DNA from: Prosapia bicincta
Lineage: Eukaryota > Arthropoda > Insecta > Hemiptera > Cercopidae
Direction: 5' to 3'
NCBI GenBank assembly: GCA_036971475.1
Contig: JBAIZL010000010.1
Span: 10,822,026 to 10,886,025, forward strand
Length of the DNA: 64,000 nucleotides
Shown: positions 23,001 through 37,071 of the stretch, one piece after another
Layout of the letters: every line of letters starts with the position of its first letter
How positions within the stretch are numbered: position 1 is the stretch's first letter
The notes under the pieces: model-generated
Told to the model about the DNA's origin: nothing
Databases searched by the model: none
Seen by the model: only the letters and a program-made list of their open reading frames with translations
Made by a program: the position numbers and the translations under genes

Positions 23001-26000
23001 TCAGTTGCAATAACTACAGCTGTTACAACCATCAGACCATCAGATGATACAATAACTAACCATTTCTTGCCTAGGTTAGGTTGAGAGAGAGAGTAAGAGC
23101 TACCCTTCAGTTGCAATAACTACAGCTGTTACAACCATCAGACCATCAGATGATACAATAACTAACCATTTCTTGCCCAGGTTAGACTGAGGGAGAGAGT
23201 AAGAGCTACCCTTCAGTTGCAATAACTACAGCTGTTACAACCATCAGACCATCAGATGATACAATAACTAACCATTTCTTGCCTAGGTTAGACTGAGGGA
23301 GAGAGTAAGAGCTACACTATATTTGCAATGACTACAGCTGTTACAACCATCAGACCATCAGATGATACAATAACTAACCATTTCTTGCCTAGGTTAGACT
23401 GAGGGAGAGAGTAAGAGCTACCCTTCAGTTGCAATAACTACAGCTGTTACAACCATCAGACCATCAGATGATACAATAACTAACCATTTCTTGCCTAGGT
23501 TAGGTTGAGAGAGAGAGTAAGAGCTACCCTTCAGTTGCAATAACTACAGCTGTTACAACCATCAGACCATCAGATGATACAATAACTAACCATTTCTTGC
23601 CTAGGTTAGGTTGAGAGAGAGACTAAGAGCTACCCTTCAGTTTCAATAACTACAGCTGTTACAACCATCAGATCATCAGATGAGACAATAACTAACCATT
23701 TCTTGCCTAGGTTAGGTTGAGAGAGAGAGTAAGAGCTACCCTTCAGTTGCAATAACTACAGCTGTTACAACCATCAGACCATCAGATGATACAATAACTA
23801 ACCATTTCTTGCCTAGGTTAGACTGAGGGAGAGAGTAAGAGCTACACTTTATTTGCAATGACTACAGCTGTTACAACCATCAGACCATCAGATGATACAA
23901 TAACTAACCATTTCTTCCTAGGTTAGACTGAGGGAGAGAGTAAGAGCTACCTTTCAGTTGCAATAACTACAGCTGTTACAACCATCAGACCATCAGATGA
24001 TACAATAACTAACCATTTCTTGCCTAGGTTAGGTTGAGAGAGAGAGTAAGAGCTACCCTTCAGTTGCAATAACTACAGCTGTTACAACCATCAGACCATC
24101 AGATGATACAATAACTAACCATTTCTTGCCTAGGTTAGGTTGAGAGAGAGAGTAAGAGCTACCCTTCAGTTTCAATAACTACAGCTGTTACAACCATCAG
24201 ATCATCAGATGAGACAATAACTAACCATTTCTTGCCTAGGTTAGGTTGAGAGAGAGAGTAAGAGCTACCCTTCAGTTGCAATAACTACAGCTGATACAAC
24301 CATCAGACCATCAGATGATACAATAACTAACCATTTCTTGCCTAGGTTAGGTTGAGAGAGAGAGTAAGAGCTACCCTTCAGTTGCAATAACTACAGCTGT
24401 TACAACCATCAGACCATCAGATGATACAATAACTAACCATTTCTTGCCTACGTTAGGTTGAGAGAGAGAGTAAGAGCTACCCTTCAGTTGCAATAACTAC
24501 AGCTGTTACAACCATCAGACCATCAGATGATACAATACTAACCATTTCTTGCCTAGGTTAGGTTGAGAGAGAGAGTAAGAGCTACCCTTCAGTTGCAATA
24601 ACTACAGCTGATACAACCATCAGACCATCAGATGATACATTAACTAACCATTTCTTGCCTAGGTTAGGTTGAGAGAGAGAGTAAGAGCTTTCCTTCAGTT
24701 GCAATAACTACAGCTGTTACAAACATCAGACCATCAGATGATACAATAACTAACCATTTCTTGCCTAGGTTAGGTTGAGAGAGAGAGTAAGAGCTACCCT
24801 TCAGTTGCAATAACTACAGCTGTTACAACCATCAGACCATCAGATGATACAATAACTAACCATTTCTTGCCCAGGTTAGACTGAGGGAAAGAGTAAGAGC
24901 TACCCTTCAGTTGCAATAACTACAGCTGTTACAACCATCAGACCATCAGATGATACAATAACTAACCATTTCTTGCCTAGGTTAGGTTGAGAGAGAGAGT
25001 AAGAGCTACCCTTCAGTTGCAATAACTACAGCTGTTACAACCATCAGACCATCAGATGATACAATAACTAACCATTTCTTGCCCAGGTTAGACTGAGGGA
25101 GAGAGTAAGAGCTACCCTTCAGTTGCAATAACTACAGCTGTTACAACCATCAGACCATCAGATGATACAATAACTAACCATTTCTTGCCTAGGTTAGGTT
25201 GAGAGAGAGAGTAAGAGCCACCCTTCAGTTGCAATAACTACAGCTGTTACAACCATCAGACCATCAGATGATACAATAACTAACCATTTCTTGCCTAGGT
25301 TAGACTGAGGGAGAGAGTAAGAGCTACCCTTCAGTTGCAATAACTACAGCTGTTACAACCATCAGACCATCAGATGATACAATAACTAACCATTTCTTGC
25401 CCAGGTTAGACTGAGGGAGAGAGTAAGAGCTACCCTTCAGTTGCAATAACTACAGCTGTTACAACCATCAGACCATCAGATGATACAATAACTAACCATT
25501 TCTTGCCTAGGTTAGACTGAGGGAGAGAGTAAGAGCTACACTATATTTGCAATGACTACAGCTGTTACAACCATCAGACCATCAGATGATACAATAACTA
25601 ACCATTTCTTGCCTAGGTTAGACTGAGGGAGAGAGTAAGAGCTACCCTTCAGTTGCAATAACTACAGCTGTTACAACCATCAGACCATCAGATGATACAA
25701 TAACTAACCATTTCTTGCCTAGGTTAGGTTGAGAGAGAGAGTAAGAGCTACCCTTCAGTTGCAATAACTACAGCTGTTACAACCATCAGACCATCAGATG
25801 ATACAATAACTAACCATTTCTTGCCTAGGTTAAGTTGAGAGAGAGACTAAGAGCTACCCTTCAGTTTCAATAACTACAGCTGTTACAACCATCAGATCAT
25901 CAGATGAGACAATAACTAACCATTTCTTGCCTAGGTTAGGTTGAGAGAGAGAGTAAGAGCTACCCTTCAGTTGCAATAACTACAGCTGTTACAACCATCA

Positions 26001-29000
26001 GACCATCAGATGATACAATAACTAACCATTTCTTGCCTAGGTTAGACTGAGGGAGAGAGTAAGAGCTACACTTTATTTGCAATGACTACAGCTGTTACAA
26101 CCATCAGACCATCAGATGATACAATAACTAACCATTTCTTCCTAGGTTAGACTGAGGGAGAGAGTAAGAGCTACCCTTCAGTTGCAATAACTACAGCTGT
26201 TACAACCATCAGACCATCAGATGATACAATAACTAACCATTTCTTGCCTAGGTTAGGTTGAGAGAGAGAGTAAGAGCTACCCTTCAGTTGCAATAACTAC
26301 AGCTGTTACAACCATCAGACCATCAGATGATACAATAACTAACCATTTCTTGCCTAGGTTAGGTTGAGAGAGAGAGTAAGAGCTACCCTTCAGTTTCAAT
26401 AACTACAGCTGTTACAACCATCAGATCATCAGATGAGACAATAACTAACCATTTCTTGCCTAGGTTAGGTTGAGAGAGAGAGTAAGAGCTACCCTTCAGT
26501 TGCAATAACTACAGCTGTTACAACCATCAGACCATCAGATGATACAATAACTAACCATTTCTTGCCTAGGTTAGGTTGAGAGAGAGAGTAAGAGCTACCC
26601 TTCAGTTGCAATAACTACAGCTGTTACAACCATCAGATCATCAGATGAGACAATAACTAACCATTTCTTGCCCAGGTTAGACCGAGGGAGAGAGTAAGAG
26701 CTACCCTTCAGTTGCAATAACTACAGCTGTTACAACCATCAGACCATCAGATGATACAATAACTAACCATTTCTTGCCTAGGTTAGGTTGAGAGAGAGAG
26801 TAAGAGCTACCCTTCAGTTGCAATGACTACAGCTGTTACAACCATCAGACCATCAGATGATACAATAACTAACCATTTCTTGCCCAGGTTAGACTGAGGG
26901 AGAGAGTAAGAGCTACCCTTCAGTTGCAATAACTACAGCTGCTACAACCATCAGACCATCAGATGATACAATAACTAACCATTTCTTGCCCAGGTTAGAC
27001 TGAGGGAGAGAGTAAGTGCTACCCTTCAGTTGCAATAACTACAGCTGTTACAACCATCAGACCATCAGATGATACAATACCTAACCATTTCTTGCCTAGG
27101 TTAGACTAAGGGAGAGAGTAAGAGCTACCCTTCAGTTGCAATAACTACAGCTGTTACAACCATCAGACCATCAGATGATACAATAACTAACCATTTCTTG
27201 CCCAGGTTAGACTGAGGGAGAGAGTAAGAGCTACCCTTCAGTTGCAATAACTACAGCTGTTACAACCATCAGACAATCAGATGATACAATAACTAACCAT
27301 TTCTTGCCTAGGTTAGGTTGAGAGAGAGAGTAAGAGCTACCCTTCAGTTGCAATAACTACAGCTGTTACAACCATCAGATCATCAGATGAGACAATAACT
27401 AACCATTTCTTGCCCAGGTTAGACCGAGGGAGAGAGTAAGAGCTACCCTTCAGTTGCAATAACTACAGCTGTTACAACCATCAGACCATCAGATGATACA
27501 ATAACTAACCATTTCTTGCCTAGGTTAGGTTGAGAGGGAGAGTAAGAGCTACCCTTCAGTTGCAATGACTACAGCTGTTACAACCATCAGACCATCAGAT
27601 GATACAATAACTAACCATTTCTTGCCCAGGTTAGACTGAGGGAGAGAGTAAGAGCTACCCTTCAGTTGCAATAACTACAGCTGCTACAACCATCAGACCA
27701 TCAGATGATACAATAACTAACCATTTCTTGCCCAGGTTAGACTGAGGGAGAGAGTAAGTGCTACCCTTCAGTTGCAATAACTACAGCTGTTACAACCATC
27801 AGACCATCAGATGATACAATAACTAACCATTTCTTGCCTAGGTTAGACTAAGGGAGAGAGTAAGAGCTACCCTTCAGTTGCAATAACTACAGCTGTTACA
27901 ACCATCAGACCATCAGATGATACAATAACTAACCATTTCTTGCCCAGGTTAGACTGAGGGAGAGAGTAAGAGCTACCCTTCAGTTGCAAGAACTACAGCT
28001 GTTACAACCATCAGACCATCAGATGATACAATAACTAACCATTTCTTGCCTAGGTTAGGTTGAGAGAGAGAGAGTAAGAGCTACCCTTCAGTTGCAATAA
28101 CTACAGCTGTTACAACCATCAGACCATCAGATGATACAATAACTAACCATTTCTTGCCCAGGTTAGACTGAGGGAGAGAGTAAGAACTACCCTTCAGTTG
28201 CAATAACTACAGCTGTTACAACCATCAGACCATCAGATGATACAATAACTAACCATTTCTTGCCCAGGTTAGACTGAGGGAGAGAGTAAGAGCTACCCTT
28301 CAGTTGCAATAACTACAGCTGTTACAACCATCAGACCATCAGATGATACAATAACTAACCATTTCTTGCCCAGGTTAGACTGAGGGAGAGAGTAAGAGCT
28401 ACCCTTCAGTTGCAATAACTACAGCTGTTACAACCATCAGACCATCAGATGATACAATAACTAACCATTTCTTGCCTAGGTTAGGTTGAGAGAGAGAGTA
28501 AGACCTACCCTTCAGTTGCAATAACTACAGCTGCTACAACCATCAGATCATCAGATGATACAATAACTAACCATTTCTTGCCTAGGTTAGGTTGAGAGAG
28601 AGAGTAAGAGCTACCCTTCAGTTGCAATAACTACAGCTGTTACAACCATCAGACCATCAGATGATACAATAACTAACCATTTCTGGCCAGGTTAGACTGA
28701 GGGAGAGAGTAAGAGCTACCCTTCAGTTGCAATAACTACAGCTGTTACAACCATCAGACCATCAGATGATACAATAACTAACCATTTCTTGCCTAGGTTA
28801 GACTGAGGGAGAGAGTAAGAGCTACACTATATTTGCAATGACTACAGCTGTTACAACCATCAGACCATCAGATGATACAATAACTAACCATTTCTTGCCT
28901 AGGTTAGACTGAGGGAGAGAGTAAGAGCTACCCTTCAGTTGCAATAACTACAGCTGTTACAACCATCAGACCATCAGATGATACAATAACTAACCATTTC

Positions 29001-29974
29001 TTGCCTAGGTTAGGTTGAGAGAGAGAGTAAGAGCTACCCTTCAGTTGCAATAACTACAGCTGTTACAACCATCAGATCATCAGATGATACAATAACTAAC
29101 CATTTCTTGCCTAGGTTAGACCGAGGGAGATAGTAAGAGCTACCCCTCAGTTGCAATAACTACAGCTGTTACAACCATCAGACCATCAGATGATACAATA
29201 ACTAACCATTTCTTGCCTAGGTTAGACTGAGGGAGAGAGTAAGAGCTACCCTTCAGTTGCAATAACTACAGCTGTTAGAACCATCAGAACATCAGATGAT
29301 ACAATAACTAACCATTTCTTGCCTAGGTTAGGTTGAGGGAGAGAGTAAGAGCTACCCTTCAGTTGCAATAACTACAGCTGTTACAACCATCAGACCATCA
29401 GATGATACAATAACTAACCATTTCTTGCCTAGGTTAGACTAAGGGAGAGAGTAAGAGCTACCCTTCAGTTGCAATAACTACAGCTGTTACAACCATCAGA
29501 CCATCAGATGATACAATAACTAACCATTTCTTGCCCAGGTTAGACTGAGGGAGAGAGTAAGAGCTACCCTTCAGTTGCAAGAACTACAGCTGTTACAACC
29601 ATCAGACCATCAGATGATACAATAACTAACCATTTCTTGCCTAGGTTAGGTTGAGAGAGAGAGAGTAAGAGCTACCCTTCAGTTGCAATAACTACAGCTG
29701 TTACAACCATCAGACCATCAGATGATACAATAACTAACCATTTCTTGCCCAGGTTAGACTGAGGGAGAGAGTAAGAACTACCCTTCAGTTGCAATAACTA
29801 CAGCTGTTACAACCATCAGACCATCAGATGATACAATAACTAACCATTTCTTGCCTAGGTTAGACTGAGGGAGAGAGTAAGAGCTACCCTTCAGTTGCAA
29901 TAACTACAGCTGTTAGAACCATCAGAACATCAGATGATACAATAACTAACCATTTCTTGCCTAGGTTAGGTTGA

Positions 29975-32900
29975 GGGAGAGAGTAAGAGCTACCCTTCAG
30001 TTGCAATAACTACAGCTGTTACAACCATCAGACCATCAGATGATACAATAACTAACCATTTCTTGCCCAGGTTAGACTGAGGGAGAGAGTAAGAGCTACC
30101 CTTCAGTTGCAAGAACTACAGCTGTTACAACCATCAGACCATCAGATGATACAATAACTAACCATTTCTTGCCTAGGTTAGGTTGAGAGAGAGAGAGTAA
30201 GAGCTACCCTTCAGTTGCAATAACTACAGCTGTTACAACCATCAGACCATCAGATGATACAATAACTAACCATTTCTTGCCCAGGTTAGACTGAGGGAGA
30301 GAGTAAGAACTACCCTTCAGTTGCAATAACTACAGCTGTTACAACCATCAGACCATCAGATGATACAATAACTAACCATTTCTTGCCCAGGTTAGACTGA
30401 GGGAGAGAGTAAGAGCTACCCTTCAGTTGCAATAACTACAGCTGTTACAACCATCAGACCATCAGATGATACAATAACTAACCATTTCTTGCCCAGGTTA
30501 GACTGAGGGAGAGAGTAAGAGCTACCCTTCAGTTGCAATAACTACAGCTGTTACAACCATCAGACCATCAGATGATACAATAACTAACCATTTCTTGCCT
30601 AGGTTAGGTTGAGAGAGAGAGTAAGACCTACCCTTCAGTTGCAATAACTACAGCTGCTACAACCATCAGATCATCAGATGATACAATAACTAACCATTTC
30701 TTGCCTAGGTTAGGTTGAGAGAGAGAGTAAGAGCTACCCTTCAGTTGCAATAACTACAGCTGTTACAACCATCAGACCATCAGATGATACAATAACTAAC
30801 CATTTCTGGCCAGGTTAGACTGAGGGAGAGAGTAAGAGCTACCCTTCAGTTGCAATAACTACAGCTGTTACAACCATCAGATCATCAGATGATACAATAA
30901 CTAACCATTTCTTGCCTAGGTTAGACCGAGGGAGATAGTAAGAGCTACCCTTCAGTTGCAATAACTACAGCTGTTACAACCATCAGACCATCAGATGATA
31001 CAATAACTAACCATTTCTTGCCTAGGTTAGGTTGAGAGAGAGAGTAAGACCTACCCTTCAGTTGCAATAACTACAGCTGCTACAACCATCAGACCATCAG
31101 ATGATACAATAACTAACCATTTCTTGCCTAGGTTAGGTTGAGAGAGAGAGTAAGAGCTACCCTTCAGTTGCAATAACTACAGCTGTTACAACTATCAGAT
31201 CATCAGATGATACAATAACTAACCATTTCTTGCCTAGGTTAGACCGAGGGAGATAGTAAGAGCTACCCTTCAGTTGCAATAACTACAGCTGTTACAACCA
31301 TCAGACCATCAGATGATACAATAACTAACCATTTCTTGCCTAGGTTAGACCGAGGGAGATAGTAAGAGCTACCCTTCAGTTGCAATAACTACAGCTGTTA
31401 GAACCATCAGAACATCAGATGATACAATAACTAACCATTTCTTGCCTAGGTTAGGTTGAGGGAGAGAGTAAGAGCTACCCTTCAGTTGCAATAACTACAG
31501 CTGTTACAACCATCAGACCATCAGATGATACAATAACTAACCATTTCTTGCCTAGGTTAGGTTGAGAGAGAGAGTAAGAGCTACCCTTCAGTTGCAATAA
31601 CTACAGCTGTTACAACCATCAGACCATCAGATGATACAATAACTAACCATTTCTTGCCTAGGTTAGGTTGAGAGAGAGAGTAAGAGCTACCCTTCAGTTG
31701 CAATAACTACAGCTGCTACAACCATCAGACCATCAGATGATACAATAACTAACCATTTCTGGCCAGGTTAGACCGAGGGAGATAGTAAGAGCTACCCTTC
31801 AGTTGCAATAACTACAGCTGTTACAACAATCAGACCATCAGATGATACAATAACTAACCATTTCTTGCCTAGGTTAGGTTGAGAGAGAGAGTAAGAGCTA
31901 CCCTTCAGTTGCAATAACTACAGCTGTTACAACCATCAGACCATCAGATGATACAATAACTAACCATTTCTTGCCTAGGTTAGACTGAGGGAGAGAGTAA
32001 GAGCTACCCTTCAGTTGCAATAACTACAGCTGTTACAACCATCAGACCATCAGATGATACAATAACTAACCATTTCTTGCCTAGGTTAGACTGAGGGAGA
32101 GAGTAAGAGCTACCCTTCAGTTGCAATAACTACAGCTGTTAGAACCATCAGACCATCAGATGATACAATAACTAACCATTTCTTGCCTAGGTTAGACTGA
32201 GGGAGAGAGTAAGAGCTACCCTTCAGTTGCAATAACTACAGCTGCTACAACCATCAGATCATCAGATGATACAATAACTAACCATTTCTTGCCTAGGTTA
32301 GGTTGAGAGAGAGAGTAAGAGCTACCCTTCAGTTGCAATAACTACAGCTGTTACAACCATCAGACCATCAGATGATACAATAACTAACCATTTCTTGCCT
32401 AGGTTAGGTTGAGGGAGAGAGTAAGAGCTACCCTTCAGTTGCAATAACTACAGCTGTTACAACCATCAGACCATCAGATGATACAATAACTAACCATTTC
32501 TTGCCTAGGTTAGACTGAGGGAGAGAGTAAGAGCTACCCTTCAGTTGCAATAACTACAGCTGTTACAACCATCAGACCATCAGATGATACAATAACTAAC
32601 CATTTCTTGCCCAGGTTACACTGAGGGAGAGAGTAAGAGCTACCCTTCAGTTGCAATAACTACAGCTGTTACAACCATCAGACCATCAGATGATACAATA
32701 ACTAACCATTTCTTGCCTAGGTTAGGTTGAGAGAGAGAGTAAGACCTACCCTTCAGTTGCAATAACTACAGCTGCTACAACCATCAGATCATCAAATGAA
32801 ACAATAACTAACCATTTCTTGCCTAGGTTAGGTTGAGAGAGAGAGTAAGAGCTACCCTTCAGTTGCAATAACTACAGCTGTTACAACCATCAGACCATCA

Positions 32901-35900
32901 GATGATACAATAACTAACCATTTCTGGCCAGGTTAGACTGAGGGAGAGAGTAAGAGCTACCCTTCAGTTGCAATAACTACAGCTGTTACAACCATCAGAT
33001 CATCAGATGATACAATAACTAACCATTTCTTGCCTAGGTTAGACCGAGGGAGATAGTAAGAGCTACCCTTCAGTTGCAATAACTACAGCTGTTACAACCA
33101 TCAGACCATCAGATGATACAATAACTAACCATTTCTTGCCTAGGTTAGGTTGAGAGAGAGAGTAAGACCTACCCTTCAGTTGCAATAACTACAGCTGCTA
33201 CAACCATCAGACCATCAGATGATACAATAACTAACCATTTCTTGCCTAGGTTAGGTTGAGAGAGAGAGTAAGAGCTACCCTTCAGTTGCAATAACTACAG
33301 CTGTTACAACCATCAGATCATCAGATGATACAATAACTAACCATTTCTTGCCTAGGTTAGACCGAGGGAGATAGTAAGAGCTACCCTTCAGTTGCAATAA
33401 CTACAGCTGTTACAACCATCAGACCATCAGATGATACAATAACTAACCATTTCTTGCCTAGGTTAGGTTGAGAGAGAGAGTAAGACCTACCCTTCAGTTG
33501 CAATAACTACAGCTGCTACAACCATCAGACCATCAGATGATACAATAACTAACCATTTCTTGCCTAGGTTAGGTTGAGAGAGAGAGTAAGAGCTACCCTT
33601 CAGTTGCAATAACTACAGCTGTTACAACCATCAGACCATCAGATGATACAATAACTAACCATTTCTTGCCTAGGTTAGGTTGAGGGAGAGAGTAAGAGCT
33701 ACCCTTCAGTTGCAATAACTACAGCTGTTACAACCATCAGACCATCAGATGATACAATAACTAACCATTTCTTGCCTAGGTTAGGTTGAGGGAGAGAGTA
33801 AGAGCTACCCTTCAGTTGCAATAACTACAGCTGTTACAACCATCAGACCATCAGATGATACAATAACTAACCATTTCTTGCCTAGGTTAGACTGAGGGAG
33901 AGAGTAAGAGCTACCCTTCAGTTGCAATAACTACAGCTGTTACAACCATCAGACCATCAGATGATACAATAACTAACCATTTCTTGCCCAGGTTAGACTG
34001 AGGGAGAGAGTAAGAGCTACCCTTCAGTTGCAATAACTACAGCTGTTACAACCATCAGACCATCAGATGATACAATAACTAACCATTTCTTGCCTAGGTT
34101 AGGTTGAGAGAGAGAGTAAGACCTACCCTTCAGTTGCAATAACTACAGCTGCTACAACCATCAGATCATCAAATGATACAATAACTAACCATTTCTTGCC
34201 TAGGTTAGGTTGAGAGAGAGAGTAAGAGCTACCCTTCAGTTGCAATAACTACAGCTGTTACAACCATCAGACCATCAGATGATACAATAACTAACCATTT
34301 CTGGCCAGGTTAGACTGAGGGAGAGAGTAAGAGCTACCCTTCAGTTGCAATAACTACAGCTGTTACAACCATCAGATCATCAGATGATACAATAACTAAC
34401 CATTTCTTGCCTAGGTTAGACCGAGGGAGATAGTAAGAGCTACCCTTCAGTTGCAATAACTACAGCTGTTACAACCATCAGACCATCAGATGATACAATA
34501 ACTAACCATTTCTTGCCTAGGTTAGGTTGAGAGAGAGAGTAAGACCTACCCTTCAGTTGCAATAACTACAGCTGCTACAACCATCAGACCATCAGATGAT
34601 ACAATAACTAACCATTTCTTGCCTAGGTTAGGTTGAGAGAGAGAGTAAGAGCTACCCTTCAGTTGCAATAACTACAGCTGTTACAACCATCAGATCATCA
34701 GATGATACAATAACTAACCATTTCTTGCCTAGGTTAGACCGAGGGAGATAGTAAGAGCTACCCTTCAGTTGCAATAACTACAGCTGTTACAACCATCAGA
34801 CCATCAGATGATACAATAACTAACCATTTCTTGCCTAGGTTAGGTTGAGAGAGAGAGTAAGACCTACCCTTCAGTTGCAATAACTACAGCTGCTACAACC
34901 ATCAGACCATCAGATGATACAATAACTAACCATTTCTTGCCTAGGTTAGGTTGAGAGAGAGAGTAAGAGCTACCCTTCAGTTGCAATAACTACAGCTGCC
35001 ACAACCATCAGACCATCAGATGATACAATAACTAACCATTTCTGGCCAGGTTAGACCGAGGGAGATAGTAAGAGCTACCCTTCAGTTGCAATAACTACAG
35101 CTGTTACAACCATCAGACCATCAGATGATACAATAACTAACCATTTCTTGCCTAGGTTAGGTTGAGAGAGAGAGTAAGACCTACCCTTCAGTTGCAATAA
35201 CTACAGCTGCTACAACCATCAGACCATCAGATGATACAATAACTAACCATTTCTTGCCTAGGTTAGGTTGAGAGAGAGAGTAAGAGCTACCCTTCAGTTG
35301 CAATAACTACAGCTGTTACAACCATCAGATCATCAGATGATACAATAACTAACCATTTCTTGCCTAGGTTAGACCGAGGGAGATAGTAAGAGCTACCCTT
35401 CAGTTGCAATAACTACAGCTGTTACAACCATCAGACCATCAGATGATACAATAACTAACCATTTCTGGCCAGGTTAGACTGAGGGAGAGAGTAAGAGCTA
35501 CCCTTCAGTTGCAATAACTACAGCTGTTACAACCATCAGATCATCAGATGATACAATAACTAACCATTTCTTGCCTAGGTTAGACCGAGGGAGATAGTAA
35601 GAGCTACCCTTCAGTTGCAATAACTACAGCTGTTACAACCATCAGACCATCAGATGATACAATAACTAACCATTTCTTGCCTAGGTTAGGTTGAGAGAGA
35701 GAGTAAGACCTACCCTTCAGTTGCAATAACTACAGCTGCTACAACCATCAGACCATCAGATGATACAATAACTAACCATTTCTTGCCTAGGTTAGGTTGA
35801 GAGAGAGAGTAAGAGCTACCCTTCAGTTGCAATAACTACAGCTGTTACAACCATCAGATCATCAGATGATACAATAACTAACCATTTCTTGCCTAGGTTA

Positions 35901-36160
35901 GACCGAGGGAGATAGTAAGAGCTACCCTTCAGTTGCAATAACTACAGCTGTTACAACCATCAGACCATCAGATGATACAATAACTAACCATTTCTTGCCT
36001 AGGTTAGGTTGAGAGAGAGAGTAAGACCTACCCTTCAGTTGCAATAACTACAGCTGCTACAACCATCAGACCATCAGATGATACAATAACTAACCATTTC
36101 TTGCCTAGGTTAGGTTGAGAGAGAGAGTAAGAGCTACCCTTCAGTTGCAATAACTACAGC
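29975..36160. repeat. Satellite B duplicated block, about 6.2 kb, copy 1
   Basis: Private variants recur 7097 bp to the right: aagaactaca 30111/37208, acaactatcag about 31189/38286, ggttacactg 32614/39711 and aaatgaaaca 32794/39891. After about 33780 the offset becomes 7309 (aaatgataca 34171/41480, gctgccac 34995/42304), so copy 2 has gained 212 bp, two units. The match ends at about 36160. Confidence 0.85.
32996..36120. repeat. Three-unit (318-bp) higher-order repeat zone of satellite B
   Basis: Units cycle in a fixed order. One has accgagggagatag. The next has taagacc with gctgctac. The third has taagagc with cagatcatc. For example, ccgagggagatag recurs at 34421 and 34739, 318 bp apart. 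The same order reappears at about 40120-40700, 41690-44100, 47500-48750, 53130-53640, 56950-57300, 59080-59640, 61300-61900 and 63420-63600. Confidence 0.8.
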
Positions 36161-36795
36161 TGTTACAACCATCAGACCATCAGATGATACAATAACTAAC
36201 CATTTCTTGCCTAGGTTAGGTTGAGAGAGAGAGTAAGAGCTACCCTTCAGTTGCAATAACTACAGCTGTTACAACCATCAGACCATCAGATGATACAATA
36301 ACTAACCATTTCTTGCCTAGGTTAGACTGAGGGAGAGAGTAAGAGCTACCCTTCAGTTGCAATAACTACAGCTGTTACAACCATCAGACCATCAGATGAT
36401 ACAATAACTAACCATTTCTTGCCTAGGTTAGACTGAGGGAGAGAGTAAGAGCTACCCTTCAGTTGCAATAACTACAGCTGTTAGAACCATCAGACCATCA
36501 GATGATACAATACTAACCATTTCTTGCCTAGGTTAGACTGAGGGAGAGAGTAAGAGCTACCCTTCAGTTGCAATAACTACAGCTGTTAGAACCATCAGAC
36601 CATCAGATGATACAATAACTAACCATTTCTTGCCCAGGTTAGACTGAGGGAGAGAGTAAGAGCTACCCTTCAGTTGCAATAACTACAGCTGTTACAACCA
36701 TCAGACCATCAGATGATACAATAACTAACCATTTCTTGCCTAGGTTAGGTTGAGAGAGAGAGTAAGACCTACCCTTCAGTTGCAATAACTACAGC
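35579..36795. repeat. 1.2-kb satellite B block repeated 12600 bp away
   Basis: Compared in 60-base steps, 35581-36780 is identical to 48181-49380. Divergence begins at about 36797/49397 (gctgttac versus gctgctac) and left of 35579/48179. The block contains both the three-unit repeat and the gttagaacc and caatactaacc units. Confidence 0.9.
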
Positions 36796-37071
36796 TGTTA
36801 CAACCATCAGACCATCAGATGATACAATAACTAACCATTTCTTGCCTAGGTTAGACTGAGGGAGAGAGTAAGAGCTACCCTTCAGTTGCAATAACTACAG
36901 CTGTTAGAACCATCAGAACATCAGATGATACAATAACTAACCATTTCTTGCCTAGGTTAGGTTGAGGGAGAGAGTAAGAGCTACCCTTCAGTTGCAATAA
37001 CTACAGCTGTTACAACCATCAGACCATCAGATGATACAATAACTAACCATTTCTTGCCTAGGTTAGACTAA

